The translations under genes and the position numbers were made by a program. Below, piece after piece: positions 39,904 through 49,154 of a DNA stretch of 62,787 bases (within the stretch, counting starts at the first letter, position 1; every line of letters starts with the position of its first letter). The notes below the pieces were generated by a model, which ran no database searches, was not told the origin of the DNA, and saw nothing but the letters and a program-made list of their open reading frames with translations. The DNA lies in the IMG/VR virus record IMGVR_UViG_3300028423_000849, positions 1 through 62,787 of that record. One strand, written 5' to 3'. The stretch comes from a virus.

Positions 39904-42167
39904 AGCTGCTTGATCTCAATTGCATCGAGACCAATGATTTCTTTTTTGGGCGCAAGAGGCACATTGGTTTGTGTAACACCAGGGCCAATTTTATCAGGAA
40001 CATCTATGTTGTGATTTCGATTCCATTTGCCTGCGCCTTTGTAGTGGTAGTCAAAGGAAAAATCAATGGTTTCGTTGAGCATGGCTTCCTCTTCTAGAAG
40101 ATCAGTGAAGTCTTGGTCACTGCGTCCTTGCTCTTTGTCCCAGTCTGGCTTGGCCAGTTTGCGTGCACGTTTGGCTGCATTGGACTGCATGCGTGAATAA
40201 TCTTGTGCATAAAACGGTCCTTTTCTGCCGCCGTCTTCTCTGGGTATGCGTTCGTCCCAGGGGTTGTCAATCTGCTTGAAATCATATGTGAAGTCTGCTT
40301 TCCAGTATCCTTCATCTGAGATTTTAAACTTGTACACACCTGAAAACATACCCGGTCCAAACTGACCGCCAAACTCTTTGAGGTCAATCTCAGGATTAAA
40401 GTGTATCTCTGCGTTAAAGCCGCCTCGAGAAAGCCATAGCATGCGCAGAAACGGCCAAATTTCATTGACTAGATTGTCTGCAAACGGTGAAATGTCGGGC
40501 TCGATGATATTGTAATCAAAGTCCTCAAATTCAATCTCATATATGGTATCTGGATTGTTAAGCTCTATATCATAGTGTTCTTGCCTGAGGCTAAAGCGCA
40601 CAGGATAACCAAACTCGATTTCCGTGCATCCAGTCATGAAGTCCAGGAAGGTGTGAAACAGTTTTACACGATGCATCACATGTGTGCCTGCAATAGTGAA
40701 GTCATTGGCAATCCAGTGACCCTGATACTTGTGGTAGCTCACATTGTATTTGTGAGGATTCTGCCCCACAATGGTCTCTGGTCCCACAGCCATGCCTACG
40801 CCGGCACCCACATTGTTGATGTTGTTGTCTCTGTTGCGCCACAGGAACTGCATGGTCTGTGCAAAGTCGTTGCGCTTCTCTGTGGGGAAGCCCACAATCC
40901 AGTTGGTGGCTGCCATGATGCCATACTTCTTGCCGCTTTTGAGATTGTCTTCCATCTCTTTAATGGTCACACCTTTGGCCATGTCATCAAGCACTTTCTG
41001 TGATCCTGACTCACAGCCGTAGTTAAGCATTATGCAACCGCCTTCAGCGAGATCTTTGAAATACTCGTCGTCCATTTTTCCGTCGCAGCGAGAATAGCCT
41101 GTCCATCGAGTAGGTAGATTTTTTGCCTTGATTGCCTTTGCAAACGCCCTCAGTTCTTTGACATTGCCGTTTAGCAAACTGTCAATGAACCACACAATGT
41201 CGGTGCCTTTGTTGTACCACAACCACTCCATTTCTTTGACAGCATCAACTGCTTGTCGCTGTCGATAACGCCAAAAGTGAGTTTCCTCACAGAACGTGCA
41301 TTTTGCTGTGCAGCCTCGACTGAACTCTGAAGTCACGCCATTGGGCACACGATACAATGAGAAGTCAATGCCTTCGTAGTCGGGCATAGGCAAGTCATTG
41401 ATGTTGATACGTTCAACTTCGGGTTGCTTGATTACCTGAATTTCTTCATGTGAAACACCTTGCTCTAGTTCTTCGAGCATGTCTAGAATAACTGCTTCGC
41501 CTTCACCTGTGACCACATAGTCATAGAAATCATGCACCGAAAACCAATCTTTTTGCACATTGCTGCCGCCCACTGCAATCTTGATATGCGGAGCACGTTC
41601 TTTGAGTTGTGCACACATCCATTTGGTAGGCTCTTCGGAGATATAATATTGTGTAAATCCAATAATGTCTGGATTGTAATCAATGAGTTCTTGTATGGCT
41701 TCTTCCAACAAAGGTTCTAACACAGGGTGAATATCTTGCATGTATGTGTCGCCTAACCAATGCCAGCTTGCACTAGGATCCCACAGGCGAAAAGGAATTT
41801 TCTCATTGGGCTGCCAGTCTTCTTCATGTTGACGCCATGCTTTGACGTTGAGGTCCCAGATGCGACTCTCATATCCTGCTGCCTTGCACACGCCACTCAG
41901 TCGTGCCAGGTTAAAAGGAGGAAACTCTGGAGCCCATTCTGGACACAATACCCAGGCGATTTTTGTGTTGCGAGTCTTGTAATCCACATACACAGGCGTC
42001 ATGTTCTTTTGCTGTGTGGCACGTGCATAGGGCGCAATGGCTTCCATCATGGCCTTGTCACGCGCATTGGCAGTATCAGTTGCAGGCTCTGGGGGCAACT
42101 CGACATTGGTTTTAGCAAGACTTGTTAGATTAAAATCAATTGCTTTTGTCTTATTCTCATCGTCCAT
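39900..42167 (-). CDS. B12-binding-type radical SAM protein
   Basis: A 755-residue enzyme. Residues about 68-230 look like a cobalamin-binding Rossmann domain (IAWVLCPEWAPEFPPFNLARLSGVC, PDIIGFTQYY, IKIAVGGSNV) and the radical SAM cysteines are C286-x3-C290-x2-C293 (GCTAKCTFC). The classical DxHxxG cobalamin ligand is not seen; DLNVKAW stands at that place. GCESGSQKVLDDM and NWIVGFPTE are normal for the family. The C-terminal 250 residues are unfamiliar. Such enzymes methylate unactivated carbons or remodel sugars and peptides. The partner substrate is unknown. Confidence 0.88.
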   Translation of the reverse strand: MDDENKTKAIDFNLTSLAKTNVELPPEPATDTANARDKAMMEAIAPYARATQQKNMTPVYVDYKTRNTKIAWVLCPEWAPEFPPFNLARLSGVCKAAGYESRIWDLNVKAWRQHEEDWQPNEKIPFRLWDPSASWHWLGDTYMQDIHPVLEPLLEEAIQELIDYNPDIIGFTQYYISEEPTKWMCAQLKERAPHIKIAVGGSNVQKDWFSVHDFYDYVVTGEGEAVILDMLEELEQGVSHEEIQVIKQPEVERININDLPMPDYEGIDFSLYRVPNGVTSEFSRGCTAKCTFCEETHFWRYRQRQAVDAVKEMEWLWYNKGTDIVWFIDSLLNGNVKELRAFAKAIKAKNLPTRWTGYSRCDGKMDDEYFKDLAEGGCIMLNYGCESGSQKVLDDMAKGVTIKEMEDNLKSGKKYGIMAATNWIVGFPTEKRNDFAQTMQFLWRNRDNNINNVGAGVGMAVGPETIVGQNPHKYNVSYHKYQGHWIANDFTIAGTHVMHRVKLFHTFLDFMTGCTEIEFGYPVRFSLRQEHYDIELNNPDTIYEIEFEDFDYNIIEPDISPFADNLVNEIWPFLRMLWLSRGGFNAEIHFNPEIDLKEFGGQFGPGMFSGVYKFKISDEGYWKADFTYDFKQIDNPWDERIPREDGGRKGPFYAQDYSRMQSNAAKRARKLAKPDWDKEQGRSDQDFTDLLEEEAMLNETIDFSFDYHYKGAGKWNRNHNIDVPDKIGPGVTQTNVPLAPKKEIIGLDAIEIKQL

Positions 42168-42168
42168 A

Positions 42169-43680
42169 CTATAATCCTAGGTCAAAGTATTTTAGTGCCT
42201 GTTTGTCATAGCTCAGGTCTTTCTTTTCCAACAAACGATTGAAGTTGTGTTCTATGGTATCTCTTATACCGTGTTGCCATTCCAACCATTGCTGATCTGT
42301 CTGTGAGCTCAGCCGCTGTATCTCATCCACAATGCATAGCAGTCGTTTTTCGTCATCTTCAATTTGGTCGTAGTCCTCATTGATCCACGGAGAAAATGTT
42401 CTATAACCTAGATGTTGCAAAACTTTCAGCGTACCCGGAAATGCTACTGCAATAAACGGATGCTTTGTAGCAAACGGCTTGAATATTTTCTCACTTAGAA
42501 ACACAGTGTCATAACTACTTATCATGTTTCTAGTACTGCCCGTACAAGTATGATAAAATATGGTTTCACATATCACACTAAAATAGCTGTTTCTGTAGTA
42601 TTTCAAATCATCAAATTCTATTTGCACTGGATTTTCTCGTTCTGGTGTGCGATTCAGCACCAACGGAAAACGATGTTTGTGATGTTCCGTGATCTTCTTT
42701 GCAAAGTCAGACAATTCTGCGCAGTTGCTTGCAAAATCAAACGAGTAAAAACTTTGATCAACGAGATCTCGGTCTAGCATGTGCGACAAGAGCTCAACAC
42801 GATGTGGTCTAGGAACTCTGTTGAAACAGAGAAACTTTTTTGCTTTTGTCTTGATCTCATAGGGATCATAGAGATTTTTTAGGTCACTGCCTTCTTTAAA
42901 ATCAAAGTTTGTTAGTGTTACAAGTTCAAAACTGGCACCAGTGATCATGTGCATATAGTAGGTGAATCCTTCGAGACTGTGAACGTTCTTGTAGATTTTT
43001 CCTGCATCTAAGCCACTGGTAAAATAGAAGAATGTGTTTTCAGGCATTTCATCAGCAAGATATTCACAGATTCTCTGGCAAGGAAACAGATATGGCTGGT
43101 TTATGGTTTCGTCACCGTTCCAAAAAACAAATTTTGTTGTGCCTTCACTGTAGAGTTGACGTATTCTCTGTATTACTTGTTCAAAAGGAATAAGATCAAT
43201 GCGATGTTCCTGCGTAGCGCCAGCATAGATTACATGATATTTGTGCTTGGTATTTTTTATATCAGGCAAAATTCTTTCCAGTCTCGGAGCAAAAAATTCA
43301 TGCTCAAGCACAGGCGGAGTTGCCTGATTTTTTGTTTTCACAGAAAACTCACTGCCTGTTAACAGTCTGTAATCAAACTCGTTTACATCTTCTTGCAAAA
43401 AGTACTCGCTGTAGTTCACAGTGTCAAACACAGTAACACACGGAGGCAAAGACAGAAAGCCTTTGAGCGATTCAGCAGGGTTGTCTAATTCCAATACCAG
43501 CACAGCAACAAAGTGATCAACACAGGAGCCGTCATCAGTGACATTGTGTGAGATGTTGTTTTTGCTGAGATACTCTGCGACTGTTGTTAGATAACTGCTT
43601 TGACTGCCCAGCACTGTTATGTGACGAGCAGTCAGCCGGCAGGCATCAACTACTTGTGCAACAGTCAAAGAATCATGCAC
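42169..43680 (-). CDS. GT-like protein with SEKxF motif (copy 3)
   Basis: A 503-residue protein. Near 395-440: LSEKIFKPFATKHPFIAVAFPGTLKVLQHLGYRTFSPWINEDYD, with a trailing ENDxxRLLCIVDEIQRL-like acidic helix. KKFLCFNRVPRPHRVELLSHML near 285 resembles the donor-domain start. It has one base of space after the radical SAM gene start and overlaps the SGNH copy by 16 nt. Glycosyltransferase function is inferred. Confidence 0.6.
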   Translation of the reverse strand: MHDSLTVAQVVDACRLTARHITVLGSQSSYLTTVAEYLSKNNISHNVTDDGSCVDHFVAVLVLELDNPAESLKGFLSLPPCVTVFDTVNYSEYFLQEDVNEFDYRLLTGSEFSVKTKNQATPPVLEHEFFAPRLERILPDIKNTKHKYHVIYAGATQEHRIDLIPFEQVIQRIRQLYSEGTTKFVFWNGDETINQPYLFPCQRICEYLADEMPENTFFYFTSGLDAGKIYKNVHSLEGFTYYMHMITGASFELVTLTNFDFKEGSDLKNLYDPYEIKTKAKKFLCFNRVPRPHRVELLSHMLDRDLVDQSFYSFDFASNCAELSDFAKKITEHHKHRFPLVLNRTPERENPVQIEFDDLKYYRNSYFSVICETIFYHTCTGSTRNMISSYDTVFLSEKIFKPFATKHPFIAVAFPGTLKVLQHLGYRTFSPWINEDYDQIEDDEKRLLCIVDEIQRLSSQTDQQWLEWQHGIRDTIEHNFNRLLEKKDLSYDKQALKYFDLGL

Positions 43681-44474
43681 GGGTGATGGTCCTCTAGTTG
43701 ACTGCGATTTGAAATGTTCATCATTCGCTCGTGTTCTGCTCTAGCATAACTCTCAGTTTCACTGGAAAACTCAAAGCCCAGTGTTTCCAGATAGCTTTTG
43801 TATTGAAGAACACTGGGATGATAATCTGGATACATGGTGCCCTCGGAGTCATCAAAATATTTGTAGCAGGTGTCCCAGCCCTCTGGAAACTGTGTGTCCA
43901 TCAACGGTGGCAAAAGTTTGGTGTTCACTTCACTGTATAACTGCTTTATGTCATCCATTGGTGGCCCACTGTTAGGTGGCAACCCTGCAGTCCAGTCTTG
44001 GTGATCTAGACCCACCCCTAGCATAGCAAAACTGTCAAACTCGCTGTGTTCCAACATGCGCATTGTCGTGTCGATAATGGCCATGTCTCTCACAAACATT
44101 CCACGTGTGCACACATAGTTATCTATGTATTCCTGTGGAACTTCGTGCTGTGCTGTTAAAATGTTGCCCGGTGTGCTCCAATTATCACTGGCACGCTGAT
44201 ACATATAACGATCTTCTCTGTAAAATGTGCTCCACATTATGCCAACTAAATCGTTTTCGCCGATGTTGTAGTGATTGATGCACTGGCTTAACTGAGACAG
44301 TATATACAGTTGTCCTGCGCCACTACGCCCCACGTTCACATACTCTGCATGTGGCATTTCACGTGCTATGAGATCTGCCCAGGTGGCCCAGCGATAGCCT
44401 GTAAAACTACAACCAAAGACAAAGAATCTCTGATATTTGGAAAGATCAATTTGTTGAGCGCTGGTATATAACAT
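43665..44474 (-). CDS. SGNH-hydrolase-like protein (copy 4)
   Basis: A 269-residue protein. FFVFGCSFTGYRWATWADLIA (near residue 20) is the nucleophile block, VNVGRSGAGQLYIL the glycine block and LVGIMWSTFYRED the third. YPDYHPSVLQYKSYLETLGF supplies a D-x-H pair near the C-terminus. It lies between two GT-like copies, so SGNH and GT genes alternate here. Confidence 0.7.
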   Translation of the reverse strand: MLYTSAQQIDLSKYQRFFVFGCSFTGYRWATWADLIAREMPHAEYVNVGRSGAGQLYILSQLSQCINHYNIGENDLVGIMWSTFYREDRYMYQRASDNWSTPGNILTAQHEVPQEYIDNYVCTRGMFVRDMAIIDTTMRMLEHSEFDSFAMLGVGLDHQDWTAGLPPNSGPPMDDIKQLYSEVNTKLLPPLMDTQFPEGWDTCYKYFDDSEGTMYPDYHPSVLQYKSYLETLGFEFSSETESYARAEHERMMNISNRSQLEDHHPCMIL

Positions 44475-44475
44475 A

Positions 44476-45681
44476 TCAATAATTTAGTCTATGTGTAAAC
44501 TGTGTTTTTGACAAAAATGCATTGTGATTGTAATCACAAATTTCTCTGCAACCTCCTAGAAAATCTTTGAGCTCACGGTTGCTGAGATTGCAAAGACGTT
44601 TTGTTTCTTCTAGAATTGCCAGCATTCTGTCGCCGTCATTTTCAATGTTGTCGTAATCTTCGTTGATGAGTGGATCAAAACTCTGATAACCAATCTGCTT
44701 CATTGCTGAGACCATCTTGGGCGTGCTGATGAAAATATGAGGATGTTTGAACACAATGGGCTTAAATGCCTTTTCACTGAAGAATCTTGATTTTTCAAAG
44801 CCTTCGTGACAGGTATAATAGTTGGTTTCAGCAATGAGACTGAAATAGGTTTGTTCATAGAGATAGCTGGTATCATCCATGAGATAAGCCCGATTGGTAA
44901 CTAGATCATTTGTATCTAGATACAAAGGCGGCATGTTGATAATTTCGCCTCGGTGCTTCTTGAGTAACTCCAGTACATCATCAAACATATGATTTATGTG
45001 TATAAGATTTTGCCAATAGTCAGGCCATTTGTTGCCACAGTCGCTGGGTGCTAGGCTCACATAACCCTGGTCAATGAGTCCGTAAGCAATCAACAGTCCT
45101 ACAAAAGTGGGACGCGCTGGGCGCCAGCGTCGATTGAAATTGATAAATTTTTTGGGATAAGGTTTGTACACAAGAGTCTCTGGAATTTCAAACTTTCTGG
45201 AAAACTCACTTTCGAAGTGTAAAAACGTGTGCTTGGTGGCAGCTTCAAAATCCATGCATAGCTCGGCTTTGAGTTTGCCTCGCTGAAACTTGTCACTGGC
45301 TGCTTCAACTGTTTCTGCTAGATCAAAGCTGCCCGAAACCACAATGACTTTTTCTGGGGGTATATGATGTGACAATACTACGTGCTTGTAGATAGGTTCC
45401 ACAATGCTGTCAAATGCCTCGTGACTATTACATATCATCAGATAAGTGGGGTCATTGGGATCTCTGATTTTAAGTATCAAATCCCAGTCTACCAGCGATC
45501 TCAGAGTAAATCTGCCAAGAGCTTCGCCGTCTTTGATTTCAATGTAATAGTAGTCGTTGGCGTCGTCAAAGTCTCTGTAATAGAAAATAAAGGGATCACT
45601 GTCTCTGTGTTCACAGTAGGGCTCCTCTGTGGTGCTACACAAAAAGTAGTAGTTGTTGCGATTAATCACTGCCAACTGCAA
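44476..45681 (-). CDS. GT-like protein with SEKxF motif (copy 4)
   Basis: A 401-residue protein. FFSEKAFKPIVFKHPHIFISTPKMVSAMKQIGYQSFDPLINEDYD near 293-337 mirrors copy 3, including INEDYDNIENDGDRMLAILEE. PKKFINFNRRWRPARPTFVGLLI begins the donor-like domain. Its start lies 20 nt inside the radical SAM gene. Function inferred from the shared pattern. Confidence 0.6.
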   Translation of the reverse strand: MQLAVINRNNYYFLCSTTEEPYCEHRDSDPFIFYYRDFDDANDYYYIEIKDGEALGRFTLRSLVDWDLILKIRDPNDPTYLMICNSHEAFDSIVEPIYKHVVLSHHIPPEKVIVVSGSFDLAETVEAASDKFQRGKLKAELCMDFEAATKHTFLHFESEFSRKFEIPETLVYKPYPKKFINFNRRWRPARPTFVGLLIAYGLIDQGYVSLAPSDCGNKWPDYWQNLIHINHMFDDVLELLKKHRGEIINMPPLYLDTNDLVTNRAYLMDDTSYLYEQTYFSLIAETNYYTCHEGFEKSRFFSEKAFKPIVFKHPHIFISTPKMVSAMKQIGYQSFDPLINEDYDNIENDGDRMLAILEETKRLCNLSNRELKDFLGGCREICDYNHNAFLSKTQFTHRLNY

Positions 45682-46657
45682 TTACCTCCTCTTCCGCAAC
45701 TCTGCGTTTGGGTATGATAATGTCAGTGCCACAGTGACAATGATATTTGTCACAGAGTATGCTCTGTGGTGCAATACTTGAGACATCTTCGAGAATATGT
45801 CCCACAGTGCCACTTTGGCCACAACTGGCCAGACTGATTGATCCCGTGGGGCCAATGAAGATAGCATCGCCAATATCGCACTCCCAGCCTTTGAAAAAGT
45901 TTTGCTTGGCAATGATGATATCATTGCTGTTGGCTGGATTGCTGAGACCGTCTTCATAGGTTGCATAGCTCACGCAGTTGTTCTCACTGTGTGGTTTGTC
46001 TATGGTGAATTGCATTTCGCAGCTGTGAGTGTTGATGAACTCTTCTTTGTCTGCATCATTGTACTGCCATGGTCCAGTATTCACGCTCATTTCATCAAAC
46101 AGTGGTGTCCACTCAATGAAGTAGTTGGGCATGACTTTTTTGAGTCTCTCGCCAAACTCTACCACTTCCCAAAATCTCTCATCGTGCATGAGCATTTTAC
46201 TACTGAGATAGTTGACTTTGTCGCACAAGTAAATGCTTTTTTCTTCATATGCATCTTTGTCCACAAACTCAATGTGAAAACTGGCCACAATGTCATCAAA
46301 TAGATGATGATGTTTTTCCCACCATGCCAGTGGTCGACTAAGGTTGGTGTTTACAGCTATTGTGCATCCAGGCACACGTTCACGCAGCCACTCACAAATT
46401 GGAATAAAGTTCTTCCATGCTGTGGGTTCACCACCCGAGAAGAAAAACTTGAAATACTTGTAGTCTGCTTCTTCATAGCGGTTGATCATATAACCAAGGT
46501 TCTTTACATAAACATCAAGATTGCCTTCGTTGCGATGATCGCCCAGCCAGTTGCCTGGATTACAATAACTGCACTCATAGTTACAGAAGTTGTTGACCTG
46601 CCAATTTACGCTCATATAGCGCCGCGGTGCTTCGATTTCTACGAGTCGTGCGTCCAT
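45662..46657 (-). CDS. Radical SAM protein with C-terminal Cys cluster
   Basis: A 331-residue enzyme. The radical SAM cysteines are C25-x3-C29-x2-C32 (FCNYECSYC) and FFSGGEPTAWKNF carries the SAM-binding GGEP. The C-terminal 90 residues hold further Cys (GWECDIG, LASCGQSG, CDKYHCHCG), suggesting an auxiliary iron-sulfur site in a SPASM/twitch-like region. It differs from the four N-twitch proteins upstream. It is coupled to its neighbours by 19-20-nt overlaps. Confidence 0.85.
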   Translation of the reverse strand: MDARLVEIEAPRRYMSVNWQVNNFCNYECSYCNPGNWLGDHRNEGNLDVYVKNLGYMINRYEEADYKYFKFFFSGGEPTAWKNFIPICEWLRERVPGCTIAVNTNLSRPLAWWEKHHHLFDDIVASFHIEFVDKDAYEEKSIYLCDKVNYLSSKMLMHDERFWEVVEFGERLKKVMPNYFIEWTPLFDEMSVNTGPWQYNDADKEEFINTHSCEMQFTIDKPHSENNCVSYATYEDGLSNPANSNDIIIAKQNFFKGWECDIGDAIFIGPTGSISLASCGQSGTVGHILEDVSSIAPQSILCDKYHCHCGTDIIIPKRRVAEEEVIAVGSD

Positions 46658-47910
46658 TCGTATACCTCTACTAAATCAGGAATAACCTGTGTAAGATTTT
46701 CTGAGCGTACTCTGTCAACAACTGCTTGATCCTCAAAAAACTGTTTTAGTTTATCGCGATCTTCTGCGCCTTTGTACAGTGATTGCACAATAACACGAAA
46801 ACCATTCATCACGCTTTCGTCTTCTTCATTCTCTGCATAACGATTCACATACTGCTTGTAGAGACGTATAAGCTTCATCCGAATATGATCTGGCAATATG
46901 CCAATGCTAGCATAGTCCGGATAACTCAGTATGTTTACCCTAGGTGCATAGTCTTTACTTATCAAATCATTGTCATAGAGATAATCAAACAGTTTGTGAT
47001 ACTCAAACACGTTCCAAATGCTAATGGTGGGTGTGATCTGCAGTTTCACATGAGGACAATGCTCTCGGATAGCGCGGAGATTTTCCTCGATTTTATCCCA
47101 CTGTGTTCCCGAGCGTATAACTTCTGCTACTTCGCCCATGGCGTCAAGACTGGCCCATACTTCAATCTCTGGAAACTGTTTCCAGTAATCAAACAGATTC
47201 CATTTCTTGTAGCTGAGTTTGCTCATGTTAGTAGTATAATTGAGCTTGACCTGCTCTGTGAGGCCATTCTCTACCCAATAGTCCAAGCATTCATAGTGCT
47301 CTGGGGTTACCAAAATCTCACCGCCGGCCATGTAGGCTTCTTCAACGTCAGCCAAATATGGCTTCAGCTTGCTCATAAAGTCGCCGTCTTCGTTGTTGCT
47401 TACCAGTGTTTTTTTGGTGCCGAACTTGGTGTAGAAATCTGCTTCGCCTACTCGTTTGATTTCTTCATCGCCCCAGAGGTTAGAACAGCCTGGACCACAA
47501 CTGCGGCACTTGAAGTTACAGAGGTTGCTGAAGCGGATATCCATGTACTTGAGTTTGAATTCGTCGATGCTGCCGTCATCGTTGGTGAGCTCAACAAGAT
47601 CAATGTTGTCGATGCCTCGAACCATATTTTGACTGTTTCTCAGTGTCCATACACCGCGATCTTCTAGCTCATAACAGCGTTTGCACACATCAACATACTC
47701 GTCGTTGAGCATTTTCAAACGCATGTCCTTGTACGCTGGTGAGTTGAGCACGTCGAGAAGATCTTTTTCTGGGTCGAGCTCACTGACAGGATTATCTGAA
47801 TCCGCTACACAGCATGGCATTACTCGCTTGTCTGGCCAAGCATGAAAGTGAATCCAAGGCAATATGCAGAAGTGCTTTCCTTCATTGATTAACTGTTTGG
47901 CTGTTTTCAT
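46639..47910 (-). CDS. N-twitch radical SAM protein (copy 1)
   Basis: A 423-residue enzyme. An N-terminal Cys cluster comes first: C15 (FCILPWIHFH), C33-C34 (MPCC) and C76/C79 (CKRCY). Then comes the radical SAM site C131-x3-C135-x2-C138 (LCNFKCRSC) and YMAGGEILV as the SAM segment. This order (auxiliary cluster before the SAM domain) is the N-terminal twitch radical SAM family, whose reaction is unknown. The C-terminal RSENLTQVIPDLVEV resembles the ends of its three paralogues. Confidence 0.85.
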   Translation of the reverse strand: MKTAKQLINEGKHFCILPWIHFHAWPDKRVMPCCVADSDNPVSELDPEKDLLDVLNSPAYKDMRLKMLNDEYVDVCKRCYELEDRGVWTLRNSQNMVRGIDNIDLVELTNDDGSIDEFKLKYMDIRFSNLCNFKCRSCGPGCSNLWGDEEIKRVGEADFYTKFGTKKTLVSNNEDGDFMSKLKPYLADVEEAYMAGGEILVTPEHYECLDYWVENGLTEQVKLNYTTNMSKLSYKKWNLFDYWKQFPEIEVWASLDAMGEVAEVIRSGTQWDKIEENLRAIREHCPHVKLQITPTISIWNVFEYHKLFDYLYDNDLISKDYAPRVNILSYPDYASIGILPDHIRMKLIRLYKQYVNRYAENEEDESVMNGFRVIVQSLYKGAEDRDKLKQFFEDQAVVDRVRSENLTQVIPDLVEVYEWTHDS

Positions 47911-49154
47911 CTATGCTCGGCCTCCAGTGGCTGTAATTCAGGAAATGTGGCAAAAAAATCTTCACTGCGTATGTCGTCCAACCGCAGTGTGTTGTGAAAG
48001 AATGCTTCCTTGACCTCAGGCCAAAGATCTTCTTGCTCAGCAAAGTGCATTGCTTCGTGTGCCAGTCTGTCAATGCAACTTCTTCCTGTGAATCTCTGTT
48101 CAATCTTTTCTCGTGCAACTGCTTTCATCTCAGGTGGCAATGCTCTTGCACTATAGTGACTTGGATGCACTGCTTGATAGAGACTGTGATACCAGTCTTT
48201 TTGTAGGTCAATCAGCCCTAGATCAATCATGTGATCATAGAAATCCACCAGAGTCATATAATTGAATATGCTGAGCACAGTGTTGATTTGAAAATCCACA
48301 CACTTGAGCCCACGCAGCACAGTCATGTTTTGCTTGACCTTGTCCCAATCGGTGCCATGGCGCATCAGCTCTGCCCGCTCACCGTAGTGATCAATGCTAC
48401 AGCTGACTTCTACTCGATCAAAGTGACTCCAGAGATCCACAATATCATAGTGTTTGTAGTTGAGAGTGCTTGCATTAGTGTTGTAGCGCAACACTGTGTC
48501 GGTTTTGCCTTGGCGTATAAGCTCTTCAAGTATAACATAGTGTTCCTGTGTGATCAATGGCTCGCCACCTGCAAAGTATGCCAGATCAACATGCTCTACC
48601 TGATCGAGCATTTCCTGCAGTACATCGCCCTTCTGATCATCAACATGAATAATCACAGGACCGTCAGGGTTGTAGGTTTTCTTGTCTTCCATGGCCCACT
48701 GTGAACTGAACTCTGTGCCACAGGTTCGACACTTGAAGTTGCAGATGTTAGAAAATCTGATATCAAAGTAACGCATCCGGAATTCATCCACAGTGCCGTC
48801 TGTGCGTGTCATATCCATCACTTCATCAAAGTGTTTGCTAAAGTGATCCATACTGTATGTGCGAAAGCTATGCGGACCTGCTTTTTCATGATTGTAGCAG
48901 AACGTACAGATATTGCTCTCTTTGCCAGCAAGCATGTTGAGCCTGAGTTCTTTCATGTAGTCAGAGTTGAATGCTTGTTCCAGTGTCATCTCTGAGGTGT
49001 TGCCAATGGAATTTGTGTAGTCGTTGCTACAACAGGGATAGATGTCACCTTTGGGCGTAGCGTTGAGGTGCAACCACGGAAACATGCAGAACACTTTGCT
49101 TTCACTGAGAAGATGCTCCTTGTCAATGTCTGTTATTTCTATGCGTTCCGTCAA
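47907..49154 (-). CDS. N-twitch radical SAM protein (copy 2)
   Basis: A 415-residue paralogue: C23 (CMFPWLHLN), C41-C42 (YPCC), C83/C86 (CTFCY), then C138-x3-C142-x2-C145 (CNFKCRTC) and FAGGEPLIT. The C-terminus RSEDFFATFPELQPL carries the shared [RN]xxxFxxxFPEL signature. It overlaps both neighbours by 4 nt. In its paralogues the order of Cys clusters is the same, so duplication is likely. Confidence 0.85.
   Translation of the reverse strand: MTERIEITDIDKEHLLSESKVFCMFPWLHLNATPKGDIYPCCSNDYTNSIGNTSEMTLEQAFNSDYMKELRLNMLAGKESNICTFCYNHEKAGPHSFRTYSMDHFSKHFDEVMDMTRTDGTVDEFRMRYFDIRFSNICNFKCRTCGTEFSSQWAMEDKKTYNPDGPVIIHVDDQKGDVLQEMLDQVEHVDLAYFAGGEPLITQEHYVILEELIRQGKTDTVLRYNTNASTLNYKHYDIVDLWSHFDRVEVSCSIDHYGERAELMRHGTDWDKVKQNMTVLRGLKCVDFQINTVLSIFNYMTLVDFYDHMIDLGLIDLQKDWYHSLYQAVHPSHYSARALPPEMKAVAREKIEQRFTGRSCIDRLAHEAMHFAEQEDLWPEVKEAFFHNTLRLDDIRSEDFFATFPELQPLEAEHR

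Noticed and set aside
46783-47667. Plus-strand ORF of 294 aa over the N-twitch radical SAM gene
   Set aside because: Antisense to a conserved enzyme with intact Cys motifs; the ORF is rich in hydrophobic residues expected from the complement.
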